In this document: one piece after another, positions 8,442 to 18,339 of the stretch
How the letters are laid out: each line of letters begins with the position of its first letter
Position numbering within the stretch: position 1 is the stretch's first letter
Assembly: GCF_000828475.1 (NCBI RefSeq)
Contig: NZ_AP014648.1
Span: 1,178,001-1,242,000, forward strand
Length of the DNA: 64,000 nt
Direction: 5' to 3'
Source of the DNA: Methyloceanibacter caenitepidi
GTDB taxonomy: Bacteria; Pseudomonadota; Alphaproteobacteria; Rhizobiales; Methyloligellaceae
The notes under the pieces: model-generated
Told to the model about the DNA's origin: nothing
The model's input: only the letters and a program-made list of their open reading frames with translations
The model's database searches: none
Made by a program: the position numbers and the translations under genes

Positions 8442-10277
8442 ATGACCGTTTTCGATTTTCATGGCCCAGGCCTCACAGAGGAGCAATGGCGGCACATAAG
8501 TGAACTTGCCGGGACACTGAGTACCGAGCAGGCACTGTGGCTTAGTGGATATTTCGCCGGTCTTGATCATCGAAAGAGAGAGCTTTTGCCAACGACCGAT
8601 GTGCGTCCGCACGATGGGCGTGTCCACGAACTGGCCACCGGAAGTCTTGAGACGCGAACTATCACAATCCTGTTCGGGAGCGAGACTGGCAACAGCGCAG
8701 ACGTGGCATCGGCGTTACAAGAGTCGGTCGGCAGTGAAGGTCTCGAAGCAGTCGTAGCGGATATGGCGGACTACAAGCCCCGACAGCTGAGAAGCGAGAG
8801 TGATCTGTTAATAATCACAAGCACGCACGGGGAGGGGGAGCCTCCTGCGACAGCCATGGACTTCTTCGAGTTCCTTGAGAGCGCAAGAGCACCGCATTTG
8901 GATGACCTGCGATACGCCGTGCTGGCGCTAGGTGACTCCACGTACGATCAATACTGCGAGGCCGGCAAACGGCTCGACAGAAGGTTGACCGAGCTCGGTG
9001 CGATACGCCTGGTCGAGCGCGTCGACTGCGACGTCGATTACGAAGACTCAGCTTCCGAATGGATAGGGGCTGTTACACAGGAACTCAAAAGGTCACTTGA
9101 CAGAACGTCAACAGGTCACCACGCGCCGGATATTGCGCTGCAACCCAAGATCACGAAGCGCATCGTTGACCAACGTCACCCCTTCCGAGCAAGCGTCATC
9201 GACAACATCGTTCTGAGCGGCCGCGGGTCGACCAAAGAGACCCGTCACATCGAAGTGTCGATAGAAGGATCCGGTCTCAAGTTTGAACCCGGCGACGCCC
9301 TGGGGGTCATTCCGTCGAACGACCCAAGTCTGGTGAGCGCACTTCTGGATGCGCTCGGTCTGTCCTCGGATGAGGAAGTGTCTATTGGGGATAGAACGGT
9401 CGGTCTGGGCCAGGCGCTGACCGATGAGTATGAAATCACCGTTGGATCCACGCGCTTCATCAACCAATGGGCAGAGTTGACCGGGGCCGACGATCTTGTC
9501 GCGCTACGCGGCAAGGAACAGGCGGACGCTAGAAGCGAGTTTCTGTTCCACAACCATATCATCGATGTTGTTCGTCGTTATCCGATGCCTGGCGTTCGTC
9601 CGAGTGCTTTTATTGCGGGGCTGCGCAATATGCGGCCCCGGCTTTACTCAGTTGCGTCTTCTTTATCTCTTGTACCTGATGAGGTTCACCTCACCGTTGG
9701 AGCCGTTCGATTCGAGCTCAATGGAGAGCCGCGTTCCGGCGTTGCTACGGGCTACCTTGCAGACCGGGTTGCTCCGACAGGCACGGTACCAGTCTACATC
9801 CAGCCAAATCCACGGTTTCGTCTGCCGGCCGACGACGTTCCAATCCTCATGATCGGAGCGGGGACGGGCGTGGCTCCCTATCGCGCATTCCTGCAGGAAC
9901 GCGAGGCGCGCGGCGCGTCCGGCCGGTCGTGGCTGGTGTTCGGCGACCGCAACTTCCATACGGACTTCCTCTATCAGACCGAATGGCAGCAATGGCTGAA
10001 GGACGGAATGCTCACGCGGATGCAGGTGGCCTTTTCGCGCGACGGGCGCACGAAGTCCTATGTCCAGCATCGCCTGAAGGAAAACGCGAAGGACATCTAC
10101 GCATGGCTGGAGGAGGGCGCCTCGCTATACGTTTGCGGCGGGCGCGAACTCGCACCAGCCATCCACGCGACGCTGATCGATGCCTTGAAGCAGGAAGGTA
10201 AGCTCAGCGACGTATCCGCGGCCGAATATCTCGGCACGATGCAGTCCACAGGCCGGTATCAAGTCGATGTCTATTGA
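8442..10277 (+). CDS. cysJ: Sulfite reductase (NADPH) flavoprotein alpha subunit
   Basis: A 611-aa diflavin reductase that passes electrons from NADPH through FAD and FMN to the CysI hemoprotein. The flavodoxin-like FMN domain starts at about residue 72 (TILFGSETGNSAD), the FAD domain includes RLYSVASS, and the NADPH-binding part carries GAGTGVAPYRAFLQER. It ends in the family's aromatic RYQVDVY. The first 70 residues match the usual CysJ leader. It overlaps cysI by 11 nt, indicating translational coupling. Confidence 0.95.
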   Translation: MTVFDFHGPGLTEEQWRHISELAGTLSTEQALWLSGYFAGLDHRKRELLPTTDVRPHDGRVHELATGSLETRTITILFGSETGNSADVASALQESVGSEGLEAVVADMADYKPRQLRSESDLLIITSTHGEGEPPATAMDFFEFLESARAPHLDDLRYAVLALGDSTYDQYCEAGKRLDRRLTELGAIRLVERVDCDVDYEDSASEWIGAVTQELKRSLDRTSTGHHAPDIALQPKITKRIVDQRHPFRASVIDNIVLSGRGSTKETRHIEVSIEGSGLKFEPGDALGVIPSNDPSLVSALLDALGLSSDEEVSIGDRTVGLGQALTDEYEITVGSTRFINQWAELTGADDLVALRGKEQADARSEFLFHNHIIDVVRRYPMPGVRPSAFIAGLRNMRPRLYSVASSLSLVPDEVHLTVGAVRFELNGEPRSGVATGYLADRVAPTGTVPVYIQPNPRFRLPADDVPILMIGAGTGVAPYRAFLQEREARGASGRSWLVFGDRNFHTDFLYQTEWQQWLKDGMLTRMQVAFSRDGRTKSYVQHRLKENAKDIYAWLEEGASLYVCGGRELAPAIHATLIDALKQEGKLSDVSAAEYLGTMQSTGRYQVDVY

Positions 10278-12036
10278 AAGTCCTGCCGCGCCGGCGACCG
10301 ACCGGAGTCGCGATGTCTCGCAGTCCTTGGACAGGCTCCATCCCGACGAGACGCTGAAGGCGAACAGCGATCAGCTGCGCGGCGGCATCGTCGACGGCCT
10401 GGCTGACCCCATCACCCGCGCCGTCTCTCCGGACGATCAGAAGCTCATGAAGTTTCATGGGCTCTATCTCCAGGACGATCGGGACGTGAGAGATGAAAGA
10501 CGCAGGCAGAAGTTGGAGCCCGCCTATGGCTTCATGGCCCGTGTGCGATTGCCGGGTGGCGTGTGCAGCCCATCACAATGGCTCAAGCTCGATACGCTGG
10601 CCCGCGACTACGGAGGCGGGAGTCTCCGCCTTACGACACGGCAGACCTTTCAGTTTCACGGTGTGCTGAAGCACAACCTTCGCGCAACTCTTCAAGGCTT
10701 GCGCGACGTCCTCCTCGATACCAAGGCCGCATGCGGAGACGATTGCCGCGGCGTTATGTGCTCGGTCAATCCGCATCTGTCCTCGCTGCACGCTGAGGTC
10801 TATGCGCTCGCGAAGCGCGCGAGCGATCATGCTGTGCCGAAGACCGGCGCGTACAAGGAGATCTGGTACGAGGAGGAGCGCGTGGCTGTCGCGGGACCAG
10901 AAGAGCCCCTCTACGGCCGTACCTACATGCCCCGCAAATTCAAGATCGGATTTGTGGTCCCGCCCATCAACGACATCGACGTCTACGCGCAGGACCTCGG
11001 CTTCATCGCCATCATCGAGCGGACGAAGCTCATCGGATTCAACATCGCGATCGGCGGAGGCATGGGGCGCATCGACCGCAACCCGAACTCATACCCGCGC
11101 CTGGCGGACGTAATCGGATTCGTATCGGTAGACGATCTGCTGGCCACGATCGACGCCGTCATGGAAGTCCAGCGCGATTACGGAGATCGAGCGGACCGCG
11201 CCCGCGCCCGGTTCAAATATACGATCGACGACAAGGGCCTTGAATGGGTCAAGGCCGAGATCGAAGTGCGGCTCGGATTCGAATTGGCGCCCGCGAAAGC
11301 GTTCGACTTCGCCTCGAACGGCGACACGCTCGGCTGGCAACAGGGCGAGGACGGCCTCCAGCATTTCACCCTATTCATCGAGAATGGTCGGATACGGAAT
11401 GGTCCCGAGCGCCGGTTGCTCGATGGGATACAGGCTATCGCGCATATGAACGCGGGCGAGTTTCGCGTCACGCCCAACCAGAACCTCATGATCTCCAACC
11501 TCACCGAGCAGGAGCGAAGCCAAATCGAAGGCCTGCTCGGCGTCCACGGTCTTTCCGAACTCAATCGAGGAAGCGGTCTGAGGCTGAACGCGATGGCCTG
11601 TGTGGCCTTGCCCACTTGCGGCCTCGCCATGGCGGAGTCCGAGCGCTACCTGCCCAGCCTCATCACCAAGATCGAGGAGATGCTGAAACGCCATAGCCTC
11701 TACGACGAGCCGATCACAATGCGCATGACCGGATGCCCGAACGGATGCGCCCGGCCGTATATCTGCGACATCGGTCTCACGGGGCGTGCGCCCGGGAAAT
11801 ACAATCTCTATCTCGGCGGTGGCTTTCACGGTCAGAGGCTGAACCAGCTGGTCCTCGAGAATGTCGGTGAGGCGGCGATCCTCGACAAGCTCGGCGGTGT
11901 CCTCGCGGACTTCGCGCGCGACCGGAAGCGGGGCGAGCATCTCGGCGATTTTGCCCTCCGCGCCGGATACCTCGGCCCCACCCAAGACAACAGTCCGCAA
12001 GCGCGGTCCAAGAAAAAGTCTAAAGGAGCACGTTGA
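10267..12036 (+). CDS. cysI: Sulfite reductase hemoprotein beta subunit
   Basis: A 589-aa siroheme/[4Fe-4S] enzyme reducing sulfite to sulfide by six electrons. The cluster ligands are visible as CVALPTC (about residues 445 and 451) and CPNGC (about 490 and 494). Substrate-channel segments such as LRLTTRQTFQFHG, near residue 120, are also present. The length is typical (about 570 aa). It overlaps cysJ at the start and the peroxiredoxin gene at the stop (TGATG), so the genes are translated as one operon. Confidence 0.95.
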   Translation: MSIESPAAPATDRSRDVSQSLDRLHPDETLKANSDQLRGGIVDGLADPITRAVSPDDQKLMKFHGLYLQDDRDVRDERRRQKLEPAYGFMARVRLPGGVCSPSQWLKLDTLARDYGGGSLRLTTRQTFQFHGVLKHNLRATLQGLRDVLLDTKAACGDDCRGVMCSVNPHLSSLHAEVYALAKRASDHAVPKTGAYKEIWYEEERVAVAGPEEPLYGRTYMPRKFKIGFVVPPINDIDVYAQDLGFIAIIERTKLIGFNIAIGGGMGRIDRNPNSYPRLADVIGFVSVDDLLATIDAVMEVQRDYGDRADRARARFKYTIDDKGLEWVKAEIEVRLGFELAPAKAFDFASNGDTLGWQQGEDGLQHFTLFIENGRIRNGPERRLLDGIQAIAHMNAGEFRVTPNQNLMISNLTEQERSQIEGLLGVHGLSELNRGSGLRLNAMACVALPTCGLAMAESERYLPSLITKIEEMLKRHSLYDEPITMRMTGCPNGCARPYICDIGLTGRAPGKYNLYLGGGFHGQRLNQLVLENVGEAAILDKLGGVLADFARDRKRGEHLGDFALRAGYLGPTQDNSPQARSKKKSKGAR

Positions 12037-12668
12037 TGTCTCTGCAACTCGGCCAGATTGCGCCGGACTTCGAGCAGGAAAGCACTGAAGGTCTGATCCA
12101 CTTCCATGCGTGGTTGGGCAAGTCGTGGGGCCTGCTTTTCAGCCATCCCAAAAACTTCACGCCGGTCTGCACCACGGAGTTGGCCGAAGTCGCACGGCTG
12201 AAGCCGGAATGGGAGAAGCGCAACGTCAAGACGCTCGGGCTCTCAGTCGATCCGCTGGAGAGCCACGCCGAATGGGCGAAGGATATCGCCGAGACCCAGG
12301 GGCATGCCCTCAATTTTCCGTTGCTCGCGGACGCCGACAAGCGCGTGGCGACCCTCTACGACATGATCCATCCGGATTCTGATCCGACGGTCACGGTCAG
12401 AGCCGTCTTCCTGATCGATCCCACGAAGCGCATCCGTCTGATCCTGATCTATCCCCCGGCTGCGGGCCGAAACTTCGCTGAGATCGTGCGCGCTATCGAC
12501 AGCGTGCAGACCGGCGACAGGGCCAAAGTCGCGACGCCCGTCAACTGGCAACCGGGCGAACCCGTCATCATCTCGCCGGCACTTACGAACCAGCAGGCCA
12601 AGGAACACTTCCCGCAAGGCTGGCGCGAACTAAAGCCCTATTTGCGCATGGTGGATTTGCCCGACTGA
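12036..12668 (+). CDS. Peroxiredoxin (1-Cys/Prx6-like)
   Basis: A 210-aa thiol peroxidase. The peroxidatic Cys is C45 in FTPVCTTE, with Arg in the later VRAVFLIDP region. No obvious resolving Cys is seen, as in the Prx6 subfamily, and the long C-terminal extension is also Prx6-like. The start ATG overlaps the cysI stop, with AAAGGAG upstream at 12021-12027. Placement inside the sulfite reductase operon suggests protection during sulfur assimilation; this is inferred. Confidence 0.88.
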   Translation: MSLQLGQIAPDFEQESTEGLIHFHAWLGKSWGLLFSHPKNFTPVCTTELAEVARLKPEWEKRNVKTLGLSVDPLESHAEWAKDIAETQGHALNFPLLADADKRVATLYDMIHPDSDPTVTVRAVFLIDPTKRIRLILIYPPAAGRNFAEIVRAIDSVQTGDRAKVATPVNWQPGEPVIISPALTNQQAKEHFPQGWRELKPYLRMVDLPD

Positions 12669-12686
12669 CAATATGGACGGTGACAC

Positions 12687-13862
12687 ATGTCGAAGAGTCT
12701 GAATCCTGAAACGATTGCTGCCGGTAACGGAATCGCGTTGGACGAATCCTTTGGGGCAGTCACGCCCCCGATCTATCTGTCGAGCACGTTCGTGTTTCCG
12801 GGGTTTGCGCAGAGCGGCCCCTACGACTACTCGCGTACCGCCAATCCTAGCCGCGCACTTCTTGCGGATACGATCGCGCGACTTGAGGGCGGCGCGGGAG
12901 CAGTCGTAACGTCGTCGGGCATGTCGGCCGTCGACTTGCTCCTGTCCACACTGGAGCCCGACACGCTCATCGTTGCCCCGCATGATTGCTACGGCGGAAC
13001 CTATCGGCTTCTGGCCGCGCGGCGGGACCGGGGCCATTTCTCGGTCGTGTTTGTCGACCAAGGAGACGACGCCGCGTTGGAAGCGGCCTTCGAGCAGTAT
13101 CCCGCGCTGGTCTTGATCGAAACGCCTAGCAATCCGCTGATGCGTGTCGTCGACATCGCGCAGATCGCAGAACGTGCCAAGTCGTTCGGAGCGAAGACCG
13201 CTGTCGACAACACATTCCTGTCGCCTGCGCTTCAGCGGCCCATCTCGCTCGGCGCGGACTTCGTGATTCATTCCACGACAAAATACCTCAACGGTCATTC
13301 CGATGTCGTGGGCGGCGCCATCGTTGCCGCGGATGCCGCGGATGTGGAGACATTCGCGACTTGGGCCAACATTACCGGCATCACGGGCGCGCCTTTCGAT
13401 TCCTATCTGACCCTTCGCGGATTGCGGACGCTTTTTCCACGGATGGAGCGGCAGCAGGAGAATGCGGAACGTATCGCGCGGTTCTTGGACGCCCATCCTC
13501 AAGTTGCAGCGGTGCACTATCCCGGTCTTCCGTCGCATCCGGGCCATGCCATTGCTGGCCGCCAACAAGCCGGGTTCGGCGCCATGCTGAGTTTCGAACT
13601 CGATGGTGGCGTGGGAGCCGTGCGCCGCTTCGTGGAATCTCTGAGCGTTTTCACATTGGCCGAATCTCTCGGTGGGATAGAGAGTCTCGTCGCCCATCCG
13701 GCGACCATGACGCATGTAGGGATGGGCGAAACTGCAAGGGCCGCGGCGGGAATCACTGACAGACTTCTCCGGCTTTCGATCGGTCTCGAAGCGGCAGATG
13801 ATCTTCTTGCGGATCTGGAACAGGCGTTTGACGTGGCGCGGGAGAGGGTGGCGGCTCTCTAA
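12687..13862 (+). CDS. metB: Cystathionine gamma-synthase family PLP enzyme
   Basis: A 391-aa Cys/Met-metabolism PLP enzyme. The PLP lysine is near residue 199 in HSTTKYLNGHSD, the Tyr/Arg phosphate contacts are in YDYSRTANPSR, and the C-terminal SLGGIESL--HPA block is complete. It could be cystathionine gamma-synthase, O-acetyl/succinylhomoserine sulfhydrylase or gamma-lyase; these cannot be separated by eye. Its place after sulfite reductase favours assimilation of sulfide into methionine or cysteine. It begins 18 nt after the peroxiredoxin. Confidence 0.85.
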   Translation: MSKSLNPETIAAGNGIALDESFGAVTPPIYLSSTFVFPGFAQSGPYDYSRTANPSRALLADTIARLEGGAGAVVTSSGMSAVDLLLSTLEPDTLIVAPHDCYGGTYRLLAARRDRGHFSVVFVDQGDDAALEAAFEQYPALVLIETPSNPLMRVVDIAQIAERAKSFGAKTAVDNTFLSPALQRPISLGADFVIHSTTKYLNGHSDVVGGAIVAADAADVETFATWANITGITGAPFDSYLTLRGLRTLFPRMERQQENAERIARFLDAHPQVAAVHYPGLPSHPGHAIAGRQQAGFGAMLSFELDGGVGAVRRFVESLSVFTLAESLGGIESLVAHPATMTHVGMGETARAAAGITDRLLRLSIGLEAADDLLADLEQAFDVARERVAAL

Positions 13863-13883
13863 CACCGGCCCGGGAGGAGCAGC

Positions 13884-14618
13884 GTGGTACGGCCTCGGCA
13901 ATTCCGCGCGCGATTTGAACTGACCTGGCGCCAGCGCCTCTCCAGTGCGGCGCGCGCAGTCACCACGTCTCTTGTCGTCGCGCTGGCCATCGTGCTGCTC
14001 TTTGCGGAACTGCAGCCCGAACTCGGCACGACGCTCAAGGTTCTTGCTGTTTGCGCGGCACTGTCACTCGTCGCCGGAAGGGTGCGGCTTCCGATCCTTG
14101 GTCGCCTTCTCGGGCTGTGGCAGCTCGCTCTGGACATCGACGGAGACTACCTCGTCGAGGTGCGCTCCAATGCGGTCCGGGCGCGGCGATCATCCGCCGA
14201 CGCGGAAGCCCGCCTCTACAGTAAGATCGGAACAGCTCGAATCGACACATGCGTCTCGGGCGTGCGCATGCAGCTGATGTCGCGAAAGGGGCGCAAATGC
14301 TCCGAGGCGGTCGTCTGCACACTTCGGCAGGACAAGACATCGAACCGGCCCGTCCTATTCTACGTGTTTGACAGCCTTGTTTTGGACACCACGGCTGTTT
14401 GCCGAAGACATCTCGGTACGGCATGCCTGACCATCCCACCAGGGCACCGGCCTGCGGTGCTCGAAGGCACCTATTGGACGGACCGGGATTGGGAAGAGGG
14501 GCGGAATACGGCAGGCCGAATCCGGTTTCATCGAGTGTCGGTCGGCACCGGATCCTCCAGGCTGCGCGTGCCCATTCTGAGCCACGGACGCTCACGGTCT
14601 CCGCAAGAGGGTGAATAG
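13884..14618 (+). CDS. 2TM plus beta-rich protein resembling Cap15 CBASS effectors
   Basis: 244 aa, GTG start with a strong GGAGGAG RBS, 21 nt after metB. Two adjacent hydrophobic segments (about 24-45 and 50-67) are followed by a beta-rich soluble domain. That domain opens with LDIDGDYLVEV and closes with LEGTYWTDRDWEEG--GRIRFHRV. This order (2TM, then a beta-barrel with a G-Y-T-R closing strand) is what is described for the Cap15/S-2TM-beta family, which binds cyclic dinucleotides and disrupts the inner membrane. The match is by pattern memory, not a search. No CD-NTase or other CBASS gene is adjacent, so it may be an orphan effector or a housekeeping relative. Codon use matches the operon, with no sign of recent transfer. 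Confidence 0.5.
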   Translation: MVRPRQFRARFELTWRQRLSSAARAVTTSLVVALAIVLLFAELQPELGTTLKVLAVCAALSLVAGRVRLPILGRLLGLWQLALDIDGDYLVEVRSNAVRARRSSADAEARLYSKIGTARIDTCVSGVRMQLMSRKGRKCSEAVVCTLRQDKTSNRPVLFYVFDSLVLDTTAVCRRHLGTACLTIPPGHRPAVLEGTYWTDRDWEEGRNTAGRIRFHRVSVGTGSSRLRVPILSHGRSRSPQEGE

Positions 14619-14685
14619 GCTTTGGCTTGGTGATATGGGGCAGGCCGATGTATGAGAGTGCGCCTCAGGTCGGGGTCAGGTAGAA

Positions 14686-14890
14686 GTGCGCGACATGGGC
14701 AATAAGGGTTCGCACGCCGGTGCGGCTAGCCAGGACGCGGTGGCTAAGTGCCCATCGTCAGCGGAGTCACTCTTAGCGATCGCGCGGGACATTGCGCGCG
14801 ACGGATTTTCATTTCGCACGACGAAGCAAATGCGCTCCGTCATGACGTCGCGAGGGCTGGGCGGATGGCCGGCGCGTGCCGCCAAATTCT
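14686..14890 (+). pseudogene. 5' fragment of a 2OG-Fe dioxygenase gene
   Basis: From a GTG at about 14686 the frame reads through DIARDGFSFRT and MRSVM--RGL. This resembles the N-terminal region of the complete gene at 3700 (ELARDGVSFRT, MRSIL). The similarity fades around AAKFW, where the sequence enters the reversed nnrS fragment. The iron-binding half is absent, so it cannot be an active enzyme. Confidence 0.65.
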
Positions 14891-15304
14891 GGCTGCGACG
14901 ATCTCGCGTACGACCAGCGCAAAAAGGATCGCCCAAAACGAGAGATCTAGGACGACAGCCTGCAGGTTGCCGACAATGGCCGATGTCGCCACGGCGATTC
15001 GGCCCACCAACCATGCTGTAACCAAAACGACGAGCGGCGTACCTCTCACTGGCGTGCGTCCTGTCCAGTTCGGTATAGCAGTCAACACGAAGCCACCTAG
15101 GGCTGCGGCGGCAGCGCCGAACAACATCTCATGCGCATGTCAGCGGGTCGGCGCGAAGGATGTCGTCAGTGTTGCGTCTCCGCGAAGGATCGAGAGCCAG
15201 ATCGCAACGGCAATCGCTGCCCCGAGACCTGCACCGAAGAAAAGCGGCCTGAATCCCTGACTGAAAATTGTGTCAAACACTCCACGGTGTTGGGCACCGT
15301 TCAT
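14870..15304 (-). pseudogene. nnrS: Broken nnrS (N-terminal part, internal stop)
   Basis: NnrS is a heme- and copper-containing membrane protein protecting against NO. The minus frame from an ATG at 15304 reads FSQGFRPLFF, then a hydrophobic segment, then TR-stop-HAHEMLFG. The stop (TGA, 15142-15140) replaces the Trp expected in the family's WHAHEM motif. The frame continues as FVLTAIPNWTGRTPVRG, all NnrS-like, to REIVAARIWRH. There it is cut by the dioxygenase fragment, leaving about 140 of 400 residues. It lies downstream of DUF488 in the NO-linked minus-strand operon. Confidence 0.75.
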
Positions 15305-15380
15305 CACGGAAGCTCTCGTCAAAGCACGAGTACGCATAAGCAGTAGACCGGCAGGGAACGCGTGATGCTTCGGAACCAGC

Positions 15381-15749
15381 TTACACGCGGGATCGGAGAT
15401 ACCGTTCGAGCGCCACAGCCTGATTGTGATCGACATCCCTTGCACCGAAGACCAAGGTCACCGGCCATTTGCGGCATGCGGTCACGAGTTCTGCAACTAC
15501 TTCCGGACGCGCATCGAGTTCGCGATGATAGCGCGCGCAGAACGCATCCCAGCGCGCGGCATCGTGGCCAAACCATTTTCTCAGCGCCGCGCTTGGGGCC
15601 AGTTCCTTCGCCCAGCGATGCAGGTGGAGCTGCTCCTTGGTGAGGCCGCGCGGCCAGACCCGGTCAACAAGGATCCGCTGCCCATCGCTCTCCGCCGGCG
15701 ATTCGTAGGCTCGTTTGACCTTGATCGTGAACGGTCGAGCGGCGCGCAA
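15381..15749 (-). CDS. DUF488 family protein (YeaO-like)
   Basis: The 122-aa frame starts at a TTG at 15749 with AAAGGAG 6 nt upstream. It contains the DUF488 hallmarks IKVKRAYE, RILVDRVWPRGL, KELAPS--LRKWFGHD and the closing VTLVFGARD--HNQA. The biochemical function is unknown. It begins 24 nt after the coxI stop, so it is very likely co-transcribed. A longer open frame reaching into coxI is an out-of-frame overlap and not the real start. Confidence 0.8.
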   Translation of the reverse strand: MRAARPFTIKVKRAYESPAESDGQRILVDRVWPRGLTKEQLHLHRWAKELAPSAALRKWFGHDAARWDAFCARYHRELDARPEVVAELVTACRKWPVTLVFGARDVDHNQAVALERYLRSRV

Positions 15750-15772
15750 TGCGCTCTCCTTTTGATCCAACG

Positions 15773-17374
15773 TTATCGGATACGCGGCAGCGTCTGGAAG
15801 GTGTGGAACGGAGCCGGCGACGGCACGGTCCATTCCAAGGTCGTGGCACCGACGCCCCACGGATTGGCCGGTGCTCGGCGGCGTGCCCAGAACGTGTTTG
15901 CGACGCTCACGAAGAAGACGAGAAAGCCGGCGAAGGCCATGAAGGCGCCAATCGACGCCACGAAGTTCCATCCGGCGAACGTGTCCGGATAATCGGCGAT
16001 GCGCCGGGGCATGCCGGCAAGGCCGAGGAAATGCATCGGGAAGAACGCGATGTTCGCGCCGAGGAACATCAGCCAGAAGTGTAGCTTCCCCAGGGCTTCG
16101 GAATACATGTACCCCGTCATCTTGGGACACCAGTAATACCAGCCGGCAAAGATCGCGAAGACAGCGCCGACCGACAAGACGTAGTGGAAATGCGCGACCA
16201 CATAATAGGTGTCGTGAAGCGAACGATCGAGACCCGCATTGGCCAACACGACGCCCGTCACACCCCCGATCGTAAACAAGAAGATGAAACCAAGGGCCCA
16301 GAGCAACGGCGTACGCAAGGTTATCGATCCACCCCACATGGTCGCGACCCAAGAGAAGATCTTGATGCCGGTGGGCACGGCGATGACCATCGAAGCAAAG
16401 GCGAAATAGGCTTGCGTGTCTGGGCCTAGACCGGATGTGAACATATGGTGCGCCCAGACGACAAATCCGACAGTCCCAATGGCGACCAACGCATAGACCA
16501 TGCCGAGATAGCCGAAGATGGGTTTCCGTGAGAACGTCGAAACGACGTGGCTGACGATCCCGAAGCCACCGAGGATCATGATGTAGACCTCCGGGTGACC
16601 GAAGAACCAGAACAGGTGTTGGTACAGCAGAGGATCGCCGCCATGGGACGAGTCGAAGAAGGCGGAGCCGAAATTGCGATCGGTCAGAAGCATCGTGATT
16701 CCGCCAGCCAAGACCGGAACCGACAACAATAGCAGGAACGACGTCACCAGGATTGACCAGACATAGAGCGGCATCTTGTGGAAAGTCATGCCTGGTGCGC
16801 GCATGTTGAAGATGGTCGTAATGAAGTTGATCGCCCCGAGGATGGAGGAGATTCCCGCCAGGTGAATCGAGAGGATTACGAAGTCCATCGCAATTCCTGG
16901 ACTTCCCTTCGTGGATAGTGGCGCGTACGCAGTCCACCCCGTTCCCGCCCCTTCAGTTCCGGGTGCGCCGGGCACGAAGAGCGATGCCAACAGGAGCGTG
17001 AACGCGGCCGGGAGAAGCCAGAACGAAATATTGTTCATGCGCGGGAACGCCATGTCGGGTGCGCCCAGCATCAACGGAACCATCCAGTTGCCGAAGCCAC
17101 CGATCATCGCTGGCATGATGGCGAAGAAGATCATGATCAGTCCATGGCCCGTCACAATGACGTTGAATGCGTCCGGATTGACGAAGATCTGCAGACCTGG
17201 ATACATGAGCTCTGCGCGCATCGCCATCGACATGAGGCCACCAATCGTACCGCCGACGACCGCGAGGATTAGATACATCGTGCCGATGTCTTTGTGGTTC
17301 GTCGAGAAGGCCCAACGTCTCCAGCCATGCGGCCGATCGTCATGTGCGGTACGTTGAGCTTCGGTTTGTGCCAT
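15773..17374 (-). CDS. ctaD: Cytochrome c oxidase subunit I (aa3 type, orphan)
   Basis: A 533-aa heme-copper oxidase subunit with twelve membrane segments. Low-spin heme and CuB ligands are visible: the His of [10 protein letters not shown], the His-Tyr crosslink motif in [10 protein letters not shown], the HHMF pair and the AHFHYVLS pair. GGFGNWMVP (D-channel) and PTGIKIFSW (K-channel Lys) mark an A1-type proton-pumping oxidase. Subunits II and III and heme-assembly genes are not adjacent, so it must pair with subunits encoded elsewhere. Upstream in the same direction are ferredoxin and truncated globin genes under NsrR-type boxes, suggesting an NO-responsive alternative subunit I. Confidence 0.92.
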   Translation of the reverse strand: MAQTEAQRTAHDDRPHGWRRWAFSTNHKDIGTMYLILAVVGGTIGGLMSMAMRAELMYPGLQIFVNPDAFNVIVTGHGLIMIFFAIMPAMIGGFGNWMVPLMLGAPDMAFPRMNNISFWLLPAAFTLLLASLFVPGAPGTEGAGTGWTAYAPLSTKGSPGIAMDFVILSIHLAGISSILGAINFITTIFNMRAPGMTFHKMPLYVWSILVTSFLLLLSVPVLAGGITMLLTDRNFGSAFFDSSHGGDPLLYQHLFWFFGHPEVYIMILGGFGIVSHVVSTFSRKPIFGYLGMVYALVAIGTVGFVVWAHHMFTSGLGPDTQAYFAFASMVIAVPTGIKIFSWVATMWGGSITLRTPLLWALGFIFLFTIGGVTGVVLANAGLDRSLHDTYYVVAHFHYVLSVGAVFAIFAGWYYWCPKMTGYMYSEALGKLHFWLMFLGANIAFFPMHFLGLAGMPRRIADYPDTFAGWNFVASIGAFMAFAGFLVFFVSVANTFWARRRAPANPWGVGATTLEWTVPSPAPFHTFQTLPRIR

Positions 17375-17494
17375 CGACCACTTCCTTCTTCACACTTCAT
17401 ACTATCTATCGTTCGGAGGGAGATTGCGGGTGGACGCATTGGCCCGCAACCTCCCCTTCCAACGCTCCCACAAGACGCTGCGGGAGAGCGCTGT

Positions 17495-17899
17495 TTACGG
17501 ATGCCCTCGACGCTCATTAGGATTCGTTCGTAGTTCCAGTTCTATCGCCTCGTGGTCAGCATGGTCGCCCAGACCCGGGTTAGGCGAAAAAAACGGCTCG
17601 AGCTTATTGGGAACGCCGTCGAAGGCGGCGGCGTCGACGGGCGGCTCGCGCTTCACGGCGATGTTCGGCCACAGTTCCGCGTACTTCGCGTTCAGATCGA
17701 GCCAGCTTTCGAGATTCGCGCCCGTGTCGGGGAAGATGGCTTCGGCAGGACACTCTGGCTCGCAGACTCCACAATCGATGCATTCGTCAGGATGAATGAC
17801 GAGCATGTTTTCGCCTTCGTAGAAGCAATCGACCGGGCACACCTCCACGCAGTCCATGTATTTACACCTGATGCAGTTGTCCGTGACGACATAGGTCAT
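17495..17899 (-). CDS. fdxA: 7Fe ferredoxin (FdxA type)
   Basis: 134 aa. Cysteines C9, C17 and C50 suit the [3Fe-4S] cluster and C21, C40, C43 and C46 the [4Fe-4S] cluster, with extra C12 and C25 as in Azotobacter-type FdxA. The long C-terminal tail is shared by this family. It is a low-potential cytoplasmic electron carrier. The start ATG overlaps the globin stop by 4 nt (ATGA), so the pair is translationally coupled. It may supply electrons to the globin or to an NO-reducing partner; this is inferred. Confidence 0.92.
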   Translation of the reverse strand: MTYVVTDNCIRCKYMDCVEVCPVDCFYEGENMLVIHPDECIDCGVCEPECPAEAIFPDTGANLESWLDLNAKYAELWPNIAVKREPPVDAAAFDGVPNKLEPFFSPNPGLGDHADHEAIELELRTNPNERRGHP

Positions 17900-18321
17900 G
17901 GCATACTCCGCGGCAGAGATCCGCCACGCTCCTGAGCGAGCGCTCCTCTCAGCCTCTCGGCGATACGCGTCGCCTTCATGCTGAACGCTGCGGCCAACGG
18001 CCCGTCGAACAGCTCACTGCAGGTCTCATCGAAGAGCGCGATCCAACGCGTTAGCAACCTCCGATCCATGCCGTCGAAGCGCAGATGCGCCCCGACGAGC
18101 GTCTCGTACGTGTCGCCTTGGGGCGAAATCGCGGCAGCCCAGAAGGCGCGCATTCTGGCCAGGTGGCCGGCCCAATCGCCGACGATCGCACTGTCGATGA
18201 CGTATTCGAGTTGAGGGTCTCTGCGCACCTTCGCGTAGAACCCGTCCACGAGGCGGGCAACCTCCTCCGCTGTTACGCGGGGTTTCCGAGCGTCGCCGCC
18301 AATGCCTCCGGCCTTATCCAT
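17896..18321 (-). CDS. Group III truncated hemoglobin
   Basis: A 141-aa 2-on-2 globin. The group III signature is visible as [13 protein letters not shown], then [10 protein letters not shown], with the likely proximal His in GAHLRF and a WIALFDET helix at the C-terminus. Such globins bind NO or O2 and are often co-expressed with nitrosative-stress genes. The start lies 19 nt from an NsrR-type box (18340-18362), and the gene diverges from nsrR-2. It heads a minus-strand run with fdxA, ctaD, DUF488 and the nnrS remnant. Confidence 0.85.
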   Translation of the reverse strand: MDKAGGIGGDARKPRVTAEEVARLVDGFYAKVRRDPQLEYVIDSAIVGDWAGHLARMRAFWAAAISPQGDTYETLVGAHLRFDGMDRRLLTRWIALFDETCSELFDGPLAAAFSMKATRIAERLRGALAQERGGSLPRSMP

Positions 18322-18339
18322 TTGACCCAGATCCGTTCA

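Noticed and set aside
12630..13901. 423-codon frame antisense to metB
   Set aside because: No motif, and opposite a complete PLP enzyme gene.
15750..16937. Upstream part of the 518-codon minus-strand frame ending at 15381
   Set aside because: This part is out of frame over ctaD. Only the last 122 codons, from the TTG at 15749, encode a real protein (DUF488).
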